64,000 nucleotides of DNA from Mesorhabditis belari (lineage: Eukaryota; Nematoda; Chromadorea; Rhabditida; Rhabditidae). The notes beneath the pieces are model-generated. The model was not told the origin of the DNA. It saw only the letters and a program-made list of their open reading frames with translations, and ran no database searches. The translations under genes and the position numbers were made by a program. Where the stretch lies: positions 2,604,501 through 2,668,500 of the forward strand of contig CAUEEP010000731.1 in NCBI GenBank assembly GCA_958450365.1. Reading direction: 5' to 3'. Shown here piece after piece: positions 35,790-48,841 of this stretch (positions within the stretch are counted from its first letter, which is position 1; each line of letters opens with the position of its first letter).

Positions 35790-38700
35790 TCACAAATGAA
35801 TGGTTTCAAAAAGATGCGGTTGATGATTGAATGGTAGATCGTGGTCAATTCTTTTTGAGGCCAACGCCGCTGCCCCAAAGGCGTTCGTTTCGGTGAGATG
35901 ATGCAGATGAATGGATTGGATTGGATGAGGGGATAGTTGGCGGACCGCATCGATGAAACCTAAAGAAAATTATCATTCATTCGGACGCTAAGCGATGCAT
36001 TTTTCCAAACGTACCTTTCTTGAGGAGTGGCCACGATTTGAAAACGTTTCCCACCATGACAATCGGCATGTCTTGACGCATTGCCTGAAAAATTGAACAG
36101 AATAAACTCGAGGAACTACGTTAAAATTCGCGAAAACCGACCTCAGACATGTGTCGACTGATGGCGGCCACATGTTTCCCCAATTCCCATCCGCCTTCAT
36201 AGAAAATCCCGGCGATCACCGGGTCAGAAGCATCTAAAGAATAGAAAGATGCATAAGTTTGACATATTCTTTCAGATTCTAACAATGAAGTTGAAAAGCT
36301 AAATCTTGAGCCACTAAAACTAGCTTTCTTAATCCAGCCTACTTTTAAATTTGATTTGCCTAAATTTCCAAACCAAGAATATAGCTGGTCTTGCTCAAGA
36401 CAAGCTCAAAATCGAATACCCAACTCAATGAAAGAAGACTTAGCACTCACTTTCCGCCAGCTTTGTCGTTAGTTTCGCCACCTCAGATTTGACGAATTTC
36501 GCGTAGAGAAAGTCGAGCACTTGCACCTGAATAAGGCTAGTTGCAAAAAAGCTCCAATAAATTCTCAAACAAACCTTGTCCTCAATTTGGAAATACTCGA
36601 GCACTACCGTTCTCAGCGTTTCCACCGATCCAACGCTTTTCTCAACACCATCGTCGACATTGAATAAGTGACGGAGAGCTCTAAAATGACTTTCTTTCAA
36701 AAAGAAACGTTTTTCCGACCTATTCGCAATCCAGTGTCCACTCCCTTGATCTCCAATCATGTGTCCCCATCCGCCGACTTGTCTCTCTTCTCCATCCTCC
36801 GTCAACATTCGACACGATGAGCCCGTTCCCGCAATCACCACAACACCACCTAAATGTTATAAGTTTAATTGCCATAGAAAAAAAAGTTTAATGGCTTTTT
36901 AGTTATATTTGTAGATCAAGTACGTTCATTTTCGCTCACATTGCCTAGGGCTATCTGGGAACTTTGCAATTGTAGATTGCCAAAAATGTCACAAAATTTC
37001 CAACAAGACAAAAACAAACCATTCTTGAACGAGGCGCCGATGCATGTGACCGAATCGGAGACGAGATGTGCCGCTTTGGTGACATCCCCGTGATTGTCCA
37101 TCAGATATTCGACCAGGCGGTCATTCAAACGGGGATCCTCGGCACCCGATAAACCCATTCCCTGAAATGGGAAAAGTGAATGAGTAAAAGCAAGTGCTAT
37201 TTAGATTTTTTAAATGTATACAATGAAGTGCTTGATTCGTTGATCAATAAAAAGTCCTTGAATCTCAAAACTCGCCAAAGATTCAAGCGGTCCCTTGATG
37301 CCGATCTCACTTTTCGCCTTTCTCACCCAATTCGCAATGTCATTGGCCGTCTGCTCGAGCCCGTTCAAGTAGAGATTTGTGCCCTGAATTGAATAAATTA
37401 AAAACGGTAAAGTTTAGTTGAATATCTCGGCATCTGAATGCAAATCAGTTTAGATATTGTAAATCTCACTCACCGCCCCTTCGAACACCCCCAGCGATTC
37501 GGCTTTCTCGTTCAGGAACACCAATTTCGAGCTGGTCGCTCCTCTAAACGAAAAATGTAAAACCAAAGAATTCTAATTAAGTTTAAAATTGTCATTTTTA
37601 ACTCTATGACATTATGTAAAACGGTAAAAACTTTAACTTACCCCTCAATTCCGGCGAAAACTTTTCCCTGAGCCATGTCGAGACGATAAATCGTGCCGAT
37701 TTGTATCGTGTACGATTCGGCCTAAACAAAAAAAACCATTCAGGGGTTACCTTTTGGAGGCGCAAGTCGAACTACTACAAGATCCGATTATGCAATGATG
37801 TACACATCAAATTGATACTTGTTCAAGTATAGTCCAGTACTTGTGCAACTAACAATAACGGTAAGTTTGCATGTAAATGCTTTAACTGGAGAAAAAGCTT
37901 TTTGGCAGATGGGTTCCAAATTCTGGTATCAGGCCTGAATTTGAAGTATTTTCTAGGATGCTTTGGAGCTTTGCCACTCCATCATAGATTAGGGCTTCTA
38001 TCGGAATAATTTGGATGATATGTATCTCCAAAAATCTCACCTGAATCGAACGAACGAGTGAGGCGGAGAGTGAACGCTCGAGAAGATCACCGCCGATGAA
38101 CCAGTCGCTATAAAAGGGATACATGCGAAAATTGAATTCAAAAAATTCAAATTTTCAAGAGTTGTCTATCAAAAGCTTCTATGGTTCAAAGATCAAAAAG
38201 TTGGAGTGAAAAAAACTTGCAAAAGCATCGTTTTTTTGTTCTTTTGTTGATTCAAAATAATCGATACCTTGTCCGCTTGGCGATTGTCAGAACAAAAAGG
38301 AAAAGATAAGCAAACGGGGCAAAAACTCAGCAAATTTATGGGCGGCTACTTGAATTTGGTAAATTTTCACCACTTTCAGCCAGCTTTGGCACATAAATTT
38401 ACCGTATTCCTACGCACTCTGTGCTTTTTTAGAAAATCTTTTCTTTTTTGCAATCAGCATTAAAATTTTTGGATCACTTCTGGGTCTAGAATTGCCTAAT
38501 AGCTGTTAGAATAGCATATCAAATTGAATATACTAATTTATTTGTTATCCAAAGAACTCACTCTCGATCCTGATACGCGAAATAGAGAAGCGCCTCGGGG
38601 TAACGCGTCAACAAGGCGTCGATCGTTGAAATGAGCGGTTGGAAGACCTAAAAGTTTAAGTTGAAAACGATTTGCATCGAAAAAGTCGAACAAAAGCTAA

Positions 38701-39410
38701 AAACTACCTCTGGATCGTAAAAAACGTCAGAGGCGATGATCAAGTCGACTTTTTGCAGTGATTCAAAATTCGGCTCGTTCCAATCGAGACCCTAAAAGGG
38801 AAAATTACCATAGATCTACTACTGTAAAGGCAATTATTTAATTTAATTTCAATAAAATGGTCTAATCAACGATTCTCAAAGATATCCAGTATTAGAATGA
38901 TCATAGCTTCCAGCTTAAAAGATTCACCTAAATACTTAAAATGTACAGTATCTTTAAGCAACCATTTGTACTCCATGAACAAAGCCCACTTGTATAGTGC
39001 ACACGTTCTGCAAACCGTTTTGAGCGATGTTCTTCTGCAAGATGGAGAAAGCCTGAAAGAAAATGTTGGTTAAGAAACGGAAAATTTAAAAAAATGGGTC
39101 GACCTTCTGTTACAGGCGTAACAACCGTTTTTACTTCAGCACAACGTACCTGCTCCAAAGCCGGATGATCGGTCAACGTCACCGATTTTGCTCCCACTTT
39201 CCCGGCCGTCAGCCCGCAAACTCCGGTCGCACCCGAGCCGAGCTCCAACACGCGTTTCCCCTCGAAAAGGTGTCGATTCGAGACGATGAATTGACCTGAA
39301 CGAGAAGATGAGGAAATCTTAGAATGCCACATTTACAGCTTTAAACAAATTTGCTCACCGAGTACTCGTGCGCTAGGCCACGTGTGTTTCCAGTGATTCT
39401 GCTCACTCAT
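35790..39410 (-). CDS. METTL23-like methyltransferase fused to N-acetylglucosamine kinase
   Basis: One frame runs through two enzymes. The N-terminal part (39,410 to about 37,690, about 180 residues) is METTL23-like: HWKHTWPSARVLGQF, SAM motif I VLELGSGATGVCGL, DLIIASDVFYDPE, and a final strand YTIQIGTIYRLD. The next codons, in the same exon (37,636-37,721), are MAQGKVFAGIEG, the start of NAG kinase. The kinase (about 340 residues) shows GGATSSKLVF, GMGLSGAEDP, VVIAGTGSSCRML, GGWGHMIGDQGSGHWIA and a C-terminal NAFGAAALA. NAG kinase phosphorylates N-acetylglucosamine at O6 for amino-sugar salvage; METTL23 methylates histone H3 arginine and has been placed in the arginine-methyltransferase group. 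The upstream exon ends TCGATTCAG in phase 0, so no stop separates the parts. The kinase contains a GC-AG intron. Stop TGA 35,790-35,792. An internal start at MAQ could also give kinase alone. Confidence 0.85.
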
Positions 39411-39975
39411 CAAACATCGGTCGTAGCCTGGAATTTTTAAATTTAAAATAGCATGAAATCACGGCAAGAATGGGTAAATAATCGTACAATATAGCAAACA
39501 CTATCGTCTAAGGAAACGCTGTTTAGCTAGCAAGGTACTGTATATTAAAAGTACCGTAACCCTACTGTGGCTCGTCTGTGTGGTACCTTTTTATCGTAAA
39601 CTATTTCAAAAGCCTAAATATCAGTACTCTTTGCTGTTGATAAAGTTGATGTAAACTAAAAAAAGTCTAGAGCATAGGAACCTACAGTACTCGATGAATT
39701 TTACTCTAAGAATACAACTCACTATGCGATATCCACTTGCTTTAACATTTCCCTCAAAATTTATGCAAATTTTTGCAAAATTTATTGCTTCAGAGTATAC
39801 AACATAATAAAAGGCACCATATCACAGAGAAATTGGACAAGTGAGAATAAGTTAGAAGAAATTCGCATATATACAAATGTAGTACGGTCAAGAAACGAGG
39901 GGCACTTAACTGTTATTTATTAAAAATATTAATTTTACACAGATTTATTAAAAAATTAGCATTTCGGTGGCCTCT
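39411..39975. other. Spacer between VPS18 and METTL23-NAGK
   Basis: About 565 bp, AT-rich, with several TACAGTA/GTACTGTA motifs at 39.53-39.70 kb. No coding frame. Head-to-tail spacing is compatible with an operon. Confidence 0.5.
39916..39921 (-). promoter_or_regulatory. AATAAA polyadenylation signal, VPS18
   Basis: TTTATT on the plus strand, that is AATAAA on the coding strand, 55 nt after the VPS18 stop codon. Confidence 0.5.
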
Positions 39976-42900
39976 CTATAACTTCCATGTGTTCGCATCT
40001 CGGATGTATTCGTCATCGGTAAAAAACGGGGTGTCGATCGATCTAAAAATGACAAAATTAGCCATCCAGATGCTTTCTTCAAGATAAGCTGCCTAAAATT
40101 TAGCATACCACACTTGATATAGATGCAAACTAGCGCAAATATACTCAAACTCACTCAATAGCCCGATCGCCGCAAAGTGGACAATCGTCGCCGAGAAGCT
40201 CACCGATTTGCGCGTTCACCTCGGTCAGCTTGCGCTCTTTATCTAAAATGAAGATTAGACTTAATTAGCGTCAAAAACCCTCACCCAAAACATGCGCCAC
40301 CGATCCAGTGCCCACTTGTTCCTCGGCATTCAACAAATCGATAAGACGGAGCTCCAATTTGACCAACTCGTCGAGAAGCGCAATGCGACCCTAAAAAAAG
40401 ACTCATTTGTAAGGAAAAGTTAATTTGGTAGCTTGTTATCAATTGGCCGCTTTTAAAGTATCTTGAGACTAGACTTCCCAAAAACTTTCCAAACTTTCCA
40501 AACCTTGCTGAGGAAAGGTCGAACAATCGTCTCCAAGCAATCGCGATGGAAAAAGTGGCGACACGAGTGCGCGAAAAAAGGACGGGACAAGAGGGAACGA
40601 AAGCACGAAGTACACACCTCGCCAGCACGAATCACCGTTGTTCTAAAAGAAATGAGAAATAATCTCATAACTCATAACCAAGAGCTTTAACACTCAAGAA
40701 TACCGAACCTCTTATCCAATTTCACACATCGATCCCGGATATCAGTGGCAATTTGTGTGGCCTCTTTCATGTTTCTTTGCAGTTCCTAAGCAATATTGAG
40801 TCGTGACTTTTTCCATTAAAAAAAATTTTACCTGTATTTTCGTCGAGTGTTCTCGTAAACATTCACACAGCGGCTCCTTGAAATGCTCGATTTTGACGAA
40901 TTGTGGGAAAAACGGAAGGATATCCTGAAAATTGCATAAAAACATAAAAATATGAAGGCATACCTGAATTTTAATCACATCTTGGCTTTCTTTCAAAAGT
41001 CCGATCGCTTCGGCGGCTTCACCGCCCATTTGAATCACGTGTGAAGCTAAATTGGAGGATAAGGTTTACTACTAAAAAGCTGTACCAATTTTCAGCCAAA
41101 CACGCCTCCGCAGCTCTTCTGGGTAGAATTTCTCACATAGGAAGTCCTAAAATTTGAAAAGTTAATCAAGTCAACTAAATTTTTGCTTACATCACCCGGT
41201 TCCATCCAACGGGCGCACGATTTTGCCAAGTTGATGTCAATCTAAAGAAGTCAATAAAATAGATAGATTTTGCGAGTTACCTTCAAAGCAATATCGACCG
41301 CCTCGAGGAACATCTCGTTGACACAGTAGAGGAAAATCACGCACTCATCGTGACCTAAGTCATAGAAAAAAGTAAACAAACAGCAAAATGTTGTAGTTAG
41401 TTTTAACGCTTGTGAACCCTGATAAAAGCTTAATTATACAATCGGACATACTCACCACTTTGTTGACATGTCCTCAACGCGTAATCAATGTTATACGGGA
41501 TAGAGTTTCGATCGATTCCTAACGATTCGAGATGTCCTTTCAACATTTTCGGTCGATGAGTGGAATACCTGAATGAAGATTTCAAGTTGATTTGATCCTT
41601 ACATTTAAAAAAATAAATCCTTACATCGCGATCAACATATTCTGCAGCGCAACATCTCCTTTTCCCGTCGGTGTCCGCACGGCCGCTTCCAAGTAGGGCA
41701 AAGCGGCTTGAGCCTAAAAACCTAAATTACTAGAATTTCTCAAAATATTCACCATTTCTCGATCGTTCTGGCATTGTGTGAAAAGCGATAGAAAGCGATT
41801 CGGTCGAAGTTTTGGCTAAAGTTTTAAAATTTATAATCATTTATAATAAAAAACTGATTTATAATCACCAAAAAAGCCCCAACCACAGTCAAAAGTGCCT
41901 GGAAAACGTGTCGCGGAATGTGTTTGGCGAGGATCGGGGCGTACTTGTAGAAAAAGTCGGGCGCGCTCTAAAATTTTCACACTTTTAAGCATGTCCCTCA
42001 AAAATACCTGTTTCTTGAGCACTTCCAACGCGTCCGAGTAGTTCTCCCGCAACAAATAGATGTCGATCACCGTTTCCCAATCCAAAATGTTTAAAAATTG
42101 AGATTGAGCATTTTACGGATAACATTTACCTTTTAACTCGTTGGCAATGTAGAGTTGGGTGTCGAAATCGGCATGCGAAACGATCAACTTGTAGACACTT
42201 TCGCGGTTTGTCGAGACAAATTCCTGAAAGCTTTTTCATTAGTACAAACTAGACAGTTGAGAACATGTTTGAACGTGGTTTCAACTCACCAACACGCTTT
42301 TCCTCGTCAAGAACCCTTGCAATTGTTTCGTTAGTTGCCTCGTTCGATCACCCTCCGTATCACCACCGCTTCGTCGACTCTCCGCCAATTCCTCGAGCTG
42401 CACTTCTAGCAACCAGATCGTTAACGCCTCGCGTTTGATTCGATCCTAAAAGAATTGGGTATTTCTTCATCTTTTTAGTGTTTATGCTAACTTCTATAGC
42501 AAACAATTGCCATTTGCCAGAGTTTTTCAGATTTTTAATCGTCCTTTGATAAATAAACCTCCGCTCCCTGGTATTGTTGCAATTTCTTCTCCAAAAAAGT
42601 TTTTAATCCAGTTCGCCGATCCTCTTCGGTTGACAGAAAGCGTAGAACGACCTGTAAAATAGGAAAAAATTCTTGAAACTTGACAAAAGCACTACCGTTT
42701 CAAAAGGCTCTGAGCTGTGGGCGAGAATCTCCGCAGCGGCAATATAACTAAACATCTGTTGTTAAACAAATCAGTCAATCAACCCACTTCTTGTCCTGGA
42801 TATACTTGTCGGCTTGTCTCCGAAGCACCCATCTAAAATTAATTTCAGTGGCATTTAGACAGCAAAGGCAAACTCGAAAGCCGACGGGTCAATCGTTTGC

Positions 42901-44970
42901 CGATTCCGCGCGACAACGACCGCCTTCGCGTAGTCGCCCTTGTCGAGCAGCACTCGCCACACGTATCTAAATATAATTAGTCAATCTGATAGCTTTGAAC
43001 TGTACTGACCTAGCCTCGTCATTCGATCGATACTTGAACGAATGCGTTTCGGTAAAGGCCCAGTTGTACTCAGACGAGGCATCTTTCGTCAACCCGCGAA
43101 TCGAACCCATTTCCTAAAGGATTCAAATCTGTTTGTTTTAAAGTTTTCAACTGTGAATCCAGAGTCTTTGCAAGACAAAAATGAGCCGTTTTAATTTAAC
43201 TTTACATAAAACCAACAATCGGTATCCGGTCCTCATAGGCGGTCGCGTAGGAGTACAAAGAGACGGCGGTGATTCTCGAGGGGAAAGCGATGAGTGCATG
43301 CCATTCCGATAGAGCCACACCGACAGCCTCTTCAAGGTTCCCTTCTACTCGAGGGAGTCTAAAGTTTCTTTTTGATAATATTAGACATTTAGAACTAAAC
43401 GAAATTAGAGCTCGTTGCTTTGTATGATAGCTATGCAAATCGTTTTAAAAAGCAACTCACTGTATCGTTTTCTCCTCGATCATCGCCTCTTTCGCGTTCT
43501 CCACCGACAAATCAACGCGCCCGATTGTGTAGCTAAAGTTTAATGATTGAAAGTCAGACTTTAGTTGATCTAAGCTTTACCTAGATCCGGACAACCAGAC
43601 GAATCGCTTGGGTTCATCCGTCGGTGGATAAAGGGCGAGGAAAGCTTTCTTCGACGGGGTTGCCGATTGTGCAGAGAGGACACTCGTCGAACCGAGACCT
43701 GAAAACGACAATTCCAAGCTTTGTATTCAAAATGTCTCACTTTTTGGGTTAAAAAGTTGCGCGAAGACCGGCTCGGGCGCGTCTCCCGATGGGCCCATCC
43801 CGACCATCCAGCCAGACTAAAGATTGTTTTATATCTATGATGTTCTAAAATACCTGTAACGTTGATGTGCCGATGAATTGCGTTGCACTTTTGGTGATCG
43901 TTTGCATTGCCGGCAGGTCGACGAAACCGACCACAGAGAAGAGTTTTGCCGTTTGCGAGACGAAGCAAATCCATCTGGAATTCTTCTCATCCTCATCGCT
44001 GATCATTCGTAGCTGGATGTCGGAGATCTAAACCAAAAAATTTTATAACTTAAGAACTATGTAGAATGGAATCCAATTCTCAAAACCATCTCAAATTACC
44101 CACCGGTGTGTCCTTTTCAACGAGCGAATTCTTGATCTCTTTGAAGTAGGTGATCGTGCCAGCGCTATTGATTGACGTCTCGTAGATTCCGCCTAAAGTT
44201 TAAAGAAAAGATTTACAAGCAATTTTAAATATCCTAGATAATCAATCAATTTTAAATCTTAAGTTAGTTTTGTAGTTAAACTCCAACCTCTCGAGGTCCC
44301 GACGAGGATCGGCCCCGTTTCGTCGTCTTTCTGAATCTCGCCATTCCATCCAACCGTCATGATTACTGACTAAAGTTCTTATTTTGGTGGATCTTTCAAA
44401 TTATAAAACAAACTCGTTTCTTTAGCGCAAAACAGTTGCCGGTTTTTGTGTGAATGTAGTAGTTCTCGCCACCCAGAAATGAGACGATCGCATGAAGACC
44501 GGTGGGCGATAAATGAAGATGAGCTAGCGAGGGACCGGCGGGAGCATTGGGGAGGTTGATCTCTGGAATAAAAATTTATATAAAGATTAACTTCGCTCTA
44601 TGATCCATGATTTTGTCTACAGTGAAGGCCTCTTCACCACAAGTTTCAAATGTTACAGACTTATCGGTAACTACTCTTAACAAGTAATCTAGTTAGCCGC
44701 TCATCTCATCCAAAACTTCAAAATCTGCTCACCAACGGGTTTTTCAGCGTTCGACACGGAGAGTTTGAGAATTGTCGACGGTCCGATTGCGGCCAAGAGA
44801 ATCCCGTTGCATACGCGAAGATGTGACAGCTTTACTGGGCTGCTCAACCTGAAAATATAATCGAATGGGTTTAAACGTCCGGGAATCTTGGATTTCCCGT
44901 AACAAAAATTGTACCTGAGATCCCGTTTGATATCCTGTGATGTTCGGAGAAAAATCCCATTCGTCGACAT
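39976..44970 (-). CDS. vps-18: VPS18, HOPS/CORVET subunit with C-terminal RING
   Basis: About 900-950 residues in some twenty exons. The N-terminal half has beta-rich segments of the Pep3/VPS18 propeller (LRVCNGILLAAIGPSTILKL, ETGPILVGTSRGGIYETS). The middle is helical clathrin-heavy-chain-like repeat (NYSDALEVLKKQ, LPFFPQFVKIEHFKEPLCE). The C-terminus is a RING: CTSCFRSLL...SCRHFFHRDCL...CPLCG, followed by ESIDTPFFTDDEY, matching the vertebrate protein. VPS18 is a core subunit of the HOPS and CORVET tethers for endosome and lysosome fusion. The start ATG 44,970 lies directly after CTTTTAG, a trans-splice-like acceptor; an extra upstream coding exon, as in the longer vertebrate N-terminus, is not seen. 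Stop TAG 39,976-39,978. The gene is 311 bp downstream of NLE1. Confidence 0.92.
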
Positions 44971-45280
44971 CTAAAAGTTCAACGTTTTGAGGTTGATATG
45001 GACAAAAACAGATCAAGAATGCGCAAGGATATCAGTTTGTGTAACTTTACAGTAGAAAACGTGACTTTTTCACCATAACCGCAAGAATTTTCAAATTTTT
45101 AACTGTTCCCAAAAAATATTGCTTCGTACAATTACGCTATTTTGCCGAATTGTGCACAATTTTTTCAAGAAAAACAATTCATTCAACTTGCAACAATGAA
45201 AGTATAACAAATTCACGATAACAATCAACAAATTGTAAGAAAACTTTGAAAAATCAACAAATTAGTAGCATTTTCCTCTT
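44971..45280. other. Spacer between NLE1 and VPS18
   Basis: About 310 bp, AT-rich, no coding frame and no MITE. It holds the NLE1 3' UTR and, if trans-splicing occurs, the VPS18 outron. Confidence 0.5.
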
Positions 45281-48200
45281 CTATTGTCGCCAAAGTTTGA
45301 GCACTTTGTCCTTTCCACCAGAGACAACCTGAAATGAAGAGAGATTTTAGAGAAACAGAGAAAATAAACACAGCCAAGCTGATGCCTGTAAAAGAAAAGT
45401 TTTTAATTAGAAATGACTAAAATTGAGCTTTCTTTGACTACTTTTCTTTCAAAAATTGAAACTACCATGCTAGTAAAAGCTAAACTTTGCAGCTTTGCAA
45501 AATCATAGTAATAGTCCTGAATAATTTAAAGCAAGCTTTTACAATTAGTTTTTGTCCTTCTTTGTACCGAAATCGTTGGTTATTTCAGAATTTTTATAAA
45601 AGCAATTTACTTTTGTTCCCTCGGGACTCCAATCGACCGTATAGACCTCGTCACCATGGCCGGGCAAATCGAACATCAATCGTTTCGAGCGAATGTCCCA
45701 GATCTAAAATATACGAATGAGTGGCTGACCGTTTTAGCCAAGACAAGTCTTACTTTAAGTGTCGAATCGGCCGAGCCAGAAACGAGAAGACGACTGTCAG
45801 CCGACCAGGCAATCTGAATGATGCAAGCATTACAAGTAATGAAACCTTAAAGATTCCTTGATCATTAACTGTAACACACTTGATAAACGGCTTGCACGTG
45901 TCCGCGCAACGAGCTCAGATATTTCCCCGTTCTTCCGCACCACAACTTGATCGATTTGTCAAAAGACGCGGAGGCAACCGTGCGTGTGTCCGGGGAGAAA
46001 ACCACCTGGAAACGAATAAAATGCCTTAATGCCATAAAATGGATTCCCAACTTGATTAACGAGTTGTTGATGTCCGGTGAGGCGTGCGATGTGTTGCTTA
46101 CTCTCACTCGGATTCCAGAGGAACATCGTGAAATCATCAGATCCTAAAACGGATATGCGAAATTGTTTCACCAAAAACTACCAGAAACCAAGCGCTCTCC
46201 ACCACAAATACGTAGCACTTCGTTATATCGACGATCAGCGATTTCTTGAGCCTAAAATGGAATAAATAGAAAATTTCAGATAAAGTGGAATAAATAGAAA
46301 AAGATATGACTTAGTTTTTAACTTATTTTTTGGTGATCAATGGAAAGTTCTCGCCAAAAGAATACTTAAATTTCAACCAAAACTTGCCTTCTTGTCGTCT
46401 TCCGGTTTTGCGCAGTGATTCGCCGGGTCAAAACAACTCGTCCGAAGTACATAGTCCGTGTTTAACGCCAGCGTATTGATCCAATGAGCATGACCTGTGT
46501 TTAACGGTTGAAAATACAAAATAAACGGACAAATACCTGTCAAATTGCGACACATAACCCCATCATCGGCTCGCCACACTTTAACTGTTCGATCCTAAAG
46601 AAAATGAGAGTTATTCAACTAATTTACCTCTCAAAATGGTAATTCTATTAGCTTTTTAGTCTTTTGTGATAACTTGATTTTATTTTATAAATTTCTTTTA
46701 GGCTCTTACTGAAACCATAAAGTCTAATTGATAAATAGATCAATCTACGTATCTTTTACACCTTTAGTATCAAGACAAACCTGTGATCCAGTGTAAATCA
46801 ATCCTTGCCCACCCCATCGGAGACATGTCACCGATGCTGTGTGCCCGCTCAAAGTGCGCACCGTCAACCCCTTCACCGTGTCCCAAATTCGAATGTTTCC
46901 GTCTTTCCCGGCTGAGGCGAGGTGTCTAAAAATTTGATAGAAATAAAACCATTTGAACTTGTAGAAGTACAAGAAAAAACCTTTCAATCAAACATACCTG
47001 CTAGTCGAATCCTTATGCAGCGGCTCCCAAGCCAGGCTCGTAATCCATTGCTTGTGTCCCGTTAACGTTTTCCCGATTTGCTCACCGTTTTTCGGATTCC
47101 ATAACATTATCTAAGGAAATCTATCAAGCGAATAAATTTCTCAAGTTACCTGTCCATTGCGACACGCAGACGCGATTTTCTCGGCATTCGGCGACCAAGA
47201 GACGCAAAGGACATGATTTTTGTGACCCTAAAGTTAAAATTAGAGATGAAAACCTAATTTTTATGGTCTTAGCTTAATTTAAAAAACTGACTTTGCAAGT
47301 GTAGAGCGGAAGCTCAGTTTGAGTGTCCCAAATTCGTAAAGTGCAATCGCCGGAGCCGCTAGCCAGTCCACTAAAAATCAAATATTAAAAATTTTCTATA
47401 TAGAAAAAAACTTTTAAAGCCATTCTTCTAATGAAGAGTTCATTTTTTAGTTTTTTTTTAAAATCCAACTCACTTCCCGTCGGGGCTGAATTGCGCAGAA
47501 ATGATCGGCTCTCCGTGTCCGGGAATCGACGACGAACACCGCGTCACCGGGTAGATGCGAAAAACGGCCTGTGGCGCGTAGACGAGCGTCAGAACCTGAA
47601 TGAGAAAGTTTTAATATTGTTAATAAATCCGTTGCAATTACTGATAGCTTCCCTAATCAAAAAAAGTAAACACTAATTTACCGTCATGTGCAAAAGTCTT
47701 AAGCGCCATAGGTTTTAGAGACAAAAAGGTTCATAAAAAACAAATGGCCATTTTTCTCCACCACATACCTATCTCTTCAAAGCCTCAACCGATTCCCCTG
47801 TGCTATATGTCAAAGGTTGACATTTTTATTTTACGTAAAATCACGTCAAATTTTATTCCGTTTAATTTCAATGAAGCTAAAAACTGTACAAGTCGAAAAC
47901 TGTGGCAACGTTGAGTAGCAGAATAGCAGAATAGCATAAAATTTATACTATGAATTAAAACAACTCGCTCTAGTCAAACCCAATCACATACCTTTTCCTG
48001 GTCGACTTTCTCGAGTGATTGATTTATCGACTCGCGAATCTCGACGCCATCTTCGGTGAAAAACGAAATCGGCAATGGATCGTCGCCGGTGTCGAGTAGT
48101 TGATTGCACAGCTGCTGCAAGTTTTCCACCGATATACCCACTGGAATGACGATGCCCGAGCCTAAAGGAAGGATTTTATTGCGTGGAAATAGAAAACACT

Positions 48201-48552
48201 TTTTGTAAATCTCCTTCTTAGAAGTGCCATTAAATGCCTAGGTCATAAAATACAGATTTTCTATCATTTACTTCCAAAAACTGCTCACCTCCAAGTTCGT
48301 TTCCGTTTTCCCCGAGGAAACGTATCGATATTTGCGCATCGGGGTCCATCTGAAATGAAGAAAATTGAGCAAAATAAAGAAAAGTAAAGAAAAACAGAAA
48401 AATTGCATGGAATTTAAAGAATTTTTGTTGTTTGCAAGACTCTTACCTAATTGAAAATCTTTTAATAGATATTAAGACATTCAGTTAATCAATGAAATAA
48501 CCTTTTCTTCAGCAATTTCCTCCTTTTTACGTTTCATTTTCGGTTCAACCAT
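45281..48552 (-). CDS. nle-1: NLE1 (Notchless homologue), eight-WD40 ribosome assembly factor
   Basis: An N-terminal NLE domain (QISIRFLGENGNELGGSGIV, then SVENLQQLCNQLL and DPLPISFFTEDGVEI) precedes eight WD40 blades. Typical blades read SGSGDCTLRIWDTQTELPLY, ASAGKDGNIRIWDTVKGLTV, GSDDFTMFLWNPSESKQHIA and ASASFDKSIKLWCGRTGKY, and the last ends SGGKDKVLKLWRQ at the stop. Order and wording match human NLE1 closely. The protein binds the AAA ATPase midasin on pre-60S particles in the nucleolus. Start ATG 48,552 is preceded by TTTTTTCAG (acceptor at about 48,562), a probable trans-splice site; the stop TAG is 45,281-45,283. A 235-bp MITE sits just upstream, within the promoter or outron. Confidence 0.95.
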
Positions 48553-48606
48553 TGCTGTTTCTGAAAAAATAAAGCGTTGAATCAAGAAATTCGAATAGAA
48601 TCTGGA

Positions 48607-48841
48607 GGGGTAGGCTAATTTCTGCAATTTTTTTTGCGCAACTCACCATAACTTTCTTCTAAGTGGGCCAATCTTTATGATTTTGATTCCATTTTGTAGA
48701 TCTCAATAAGTGCAACAAAATGGAATCAAAATCATAAAGATTGGTTCACTTAGAATAAAGTTATGGTGAGTTGCGGAAATGACCCAGTTGCTCAAATGAC
48801 CCTGTTGCGCAAAAAAAAATTTGGGGAAATTAGCCTACCCC
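48607..48841. mobile_element. Inverted-repeat MITE (235 bp) upstream of NLE1
   Basis: Perfect 16-bp termini GGGGTAGGCTAATTTC / GAAATTAGCCTACCCC flank a near-palindrome: GCGCAACTCACCATAACTTT against AAAGTTATGGTGAGTTGCGG, and CCAATCTTTATGATTTTGAT against ATCAAAATCATAAAGATTGG. No coding capacity. It lies about 45 bp upstream of the presumed NLE1 leader acceptor. Confidence 0.85.

Noticed and set aside
43147..43438. Additional minus-strand frames overlapping VPS18
   Set aside because: Alternative-frame shadows of VPS18 exons; the conserved protein runs in one frame only.
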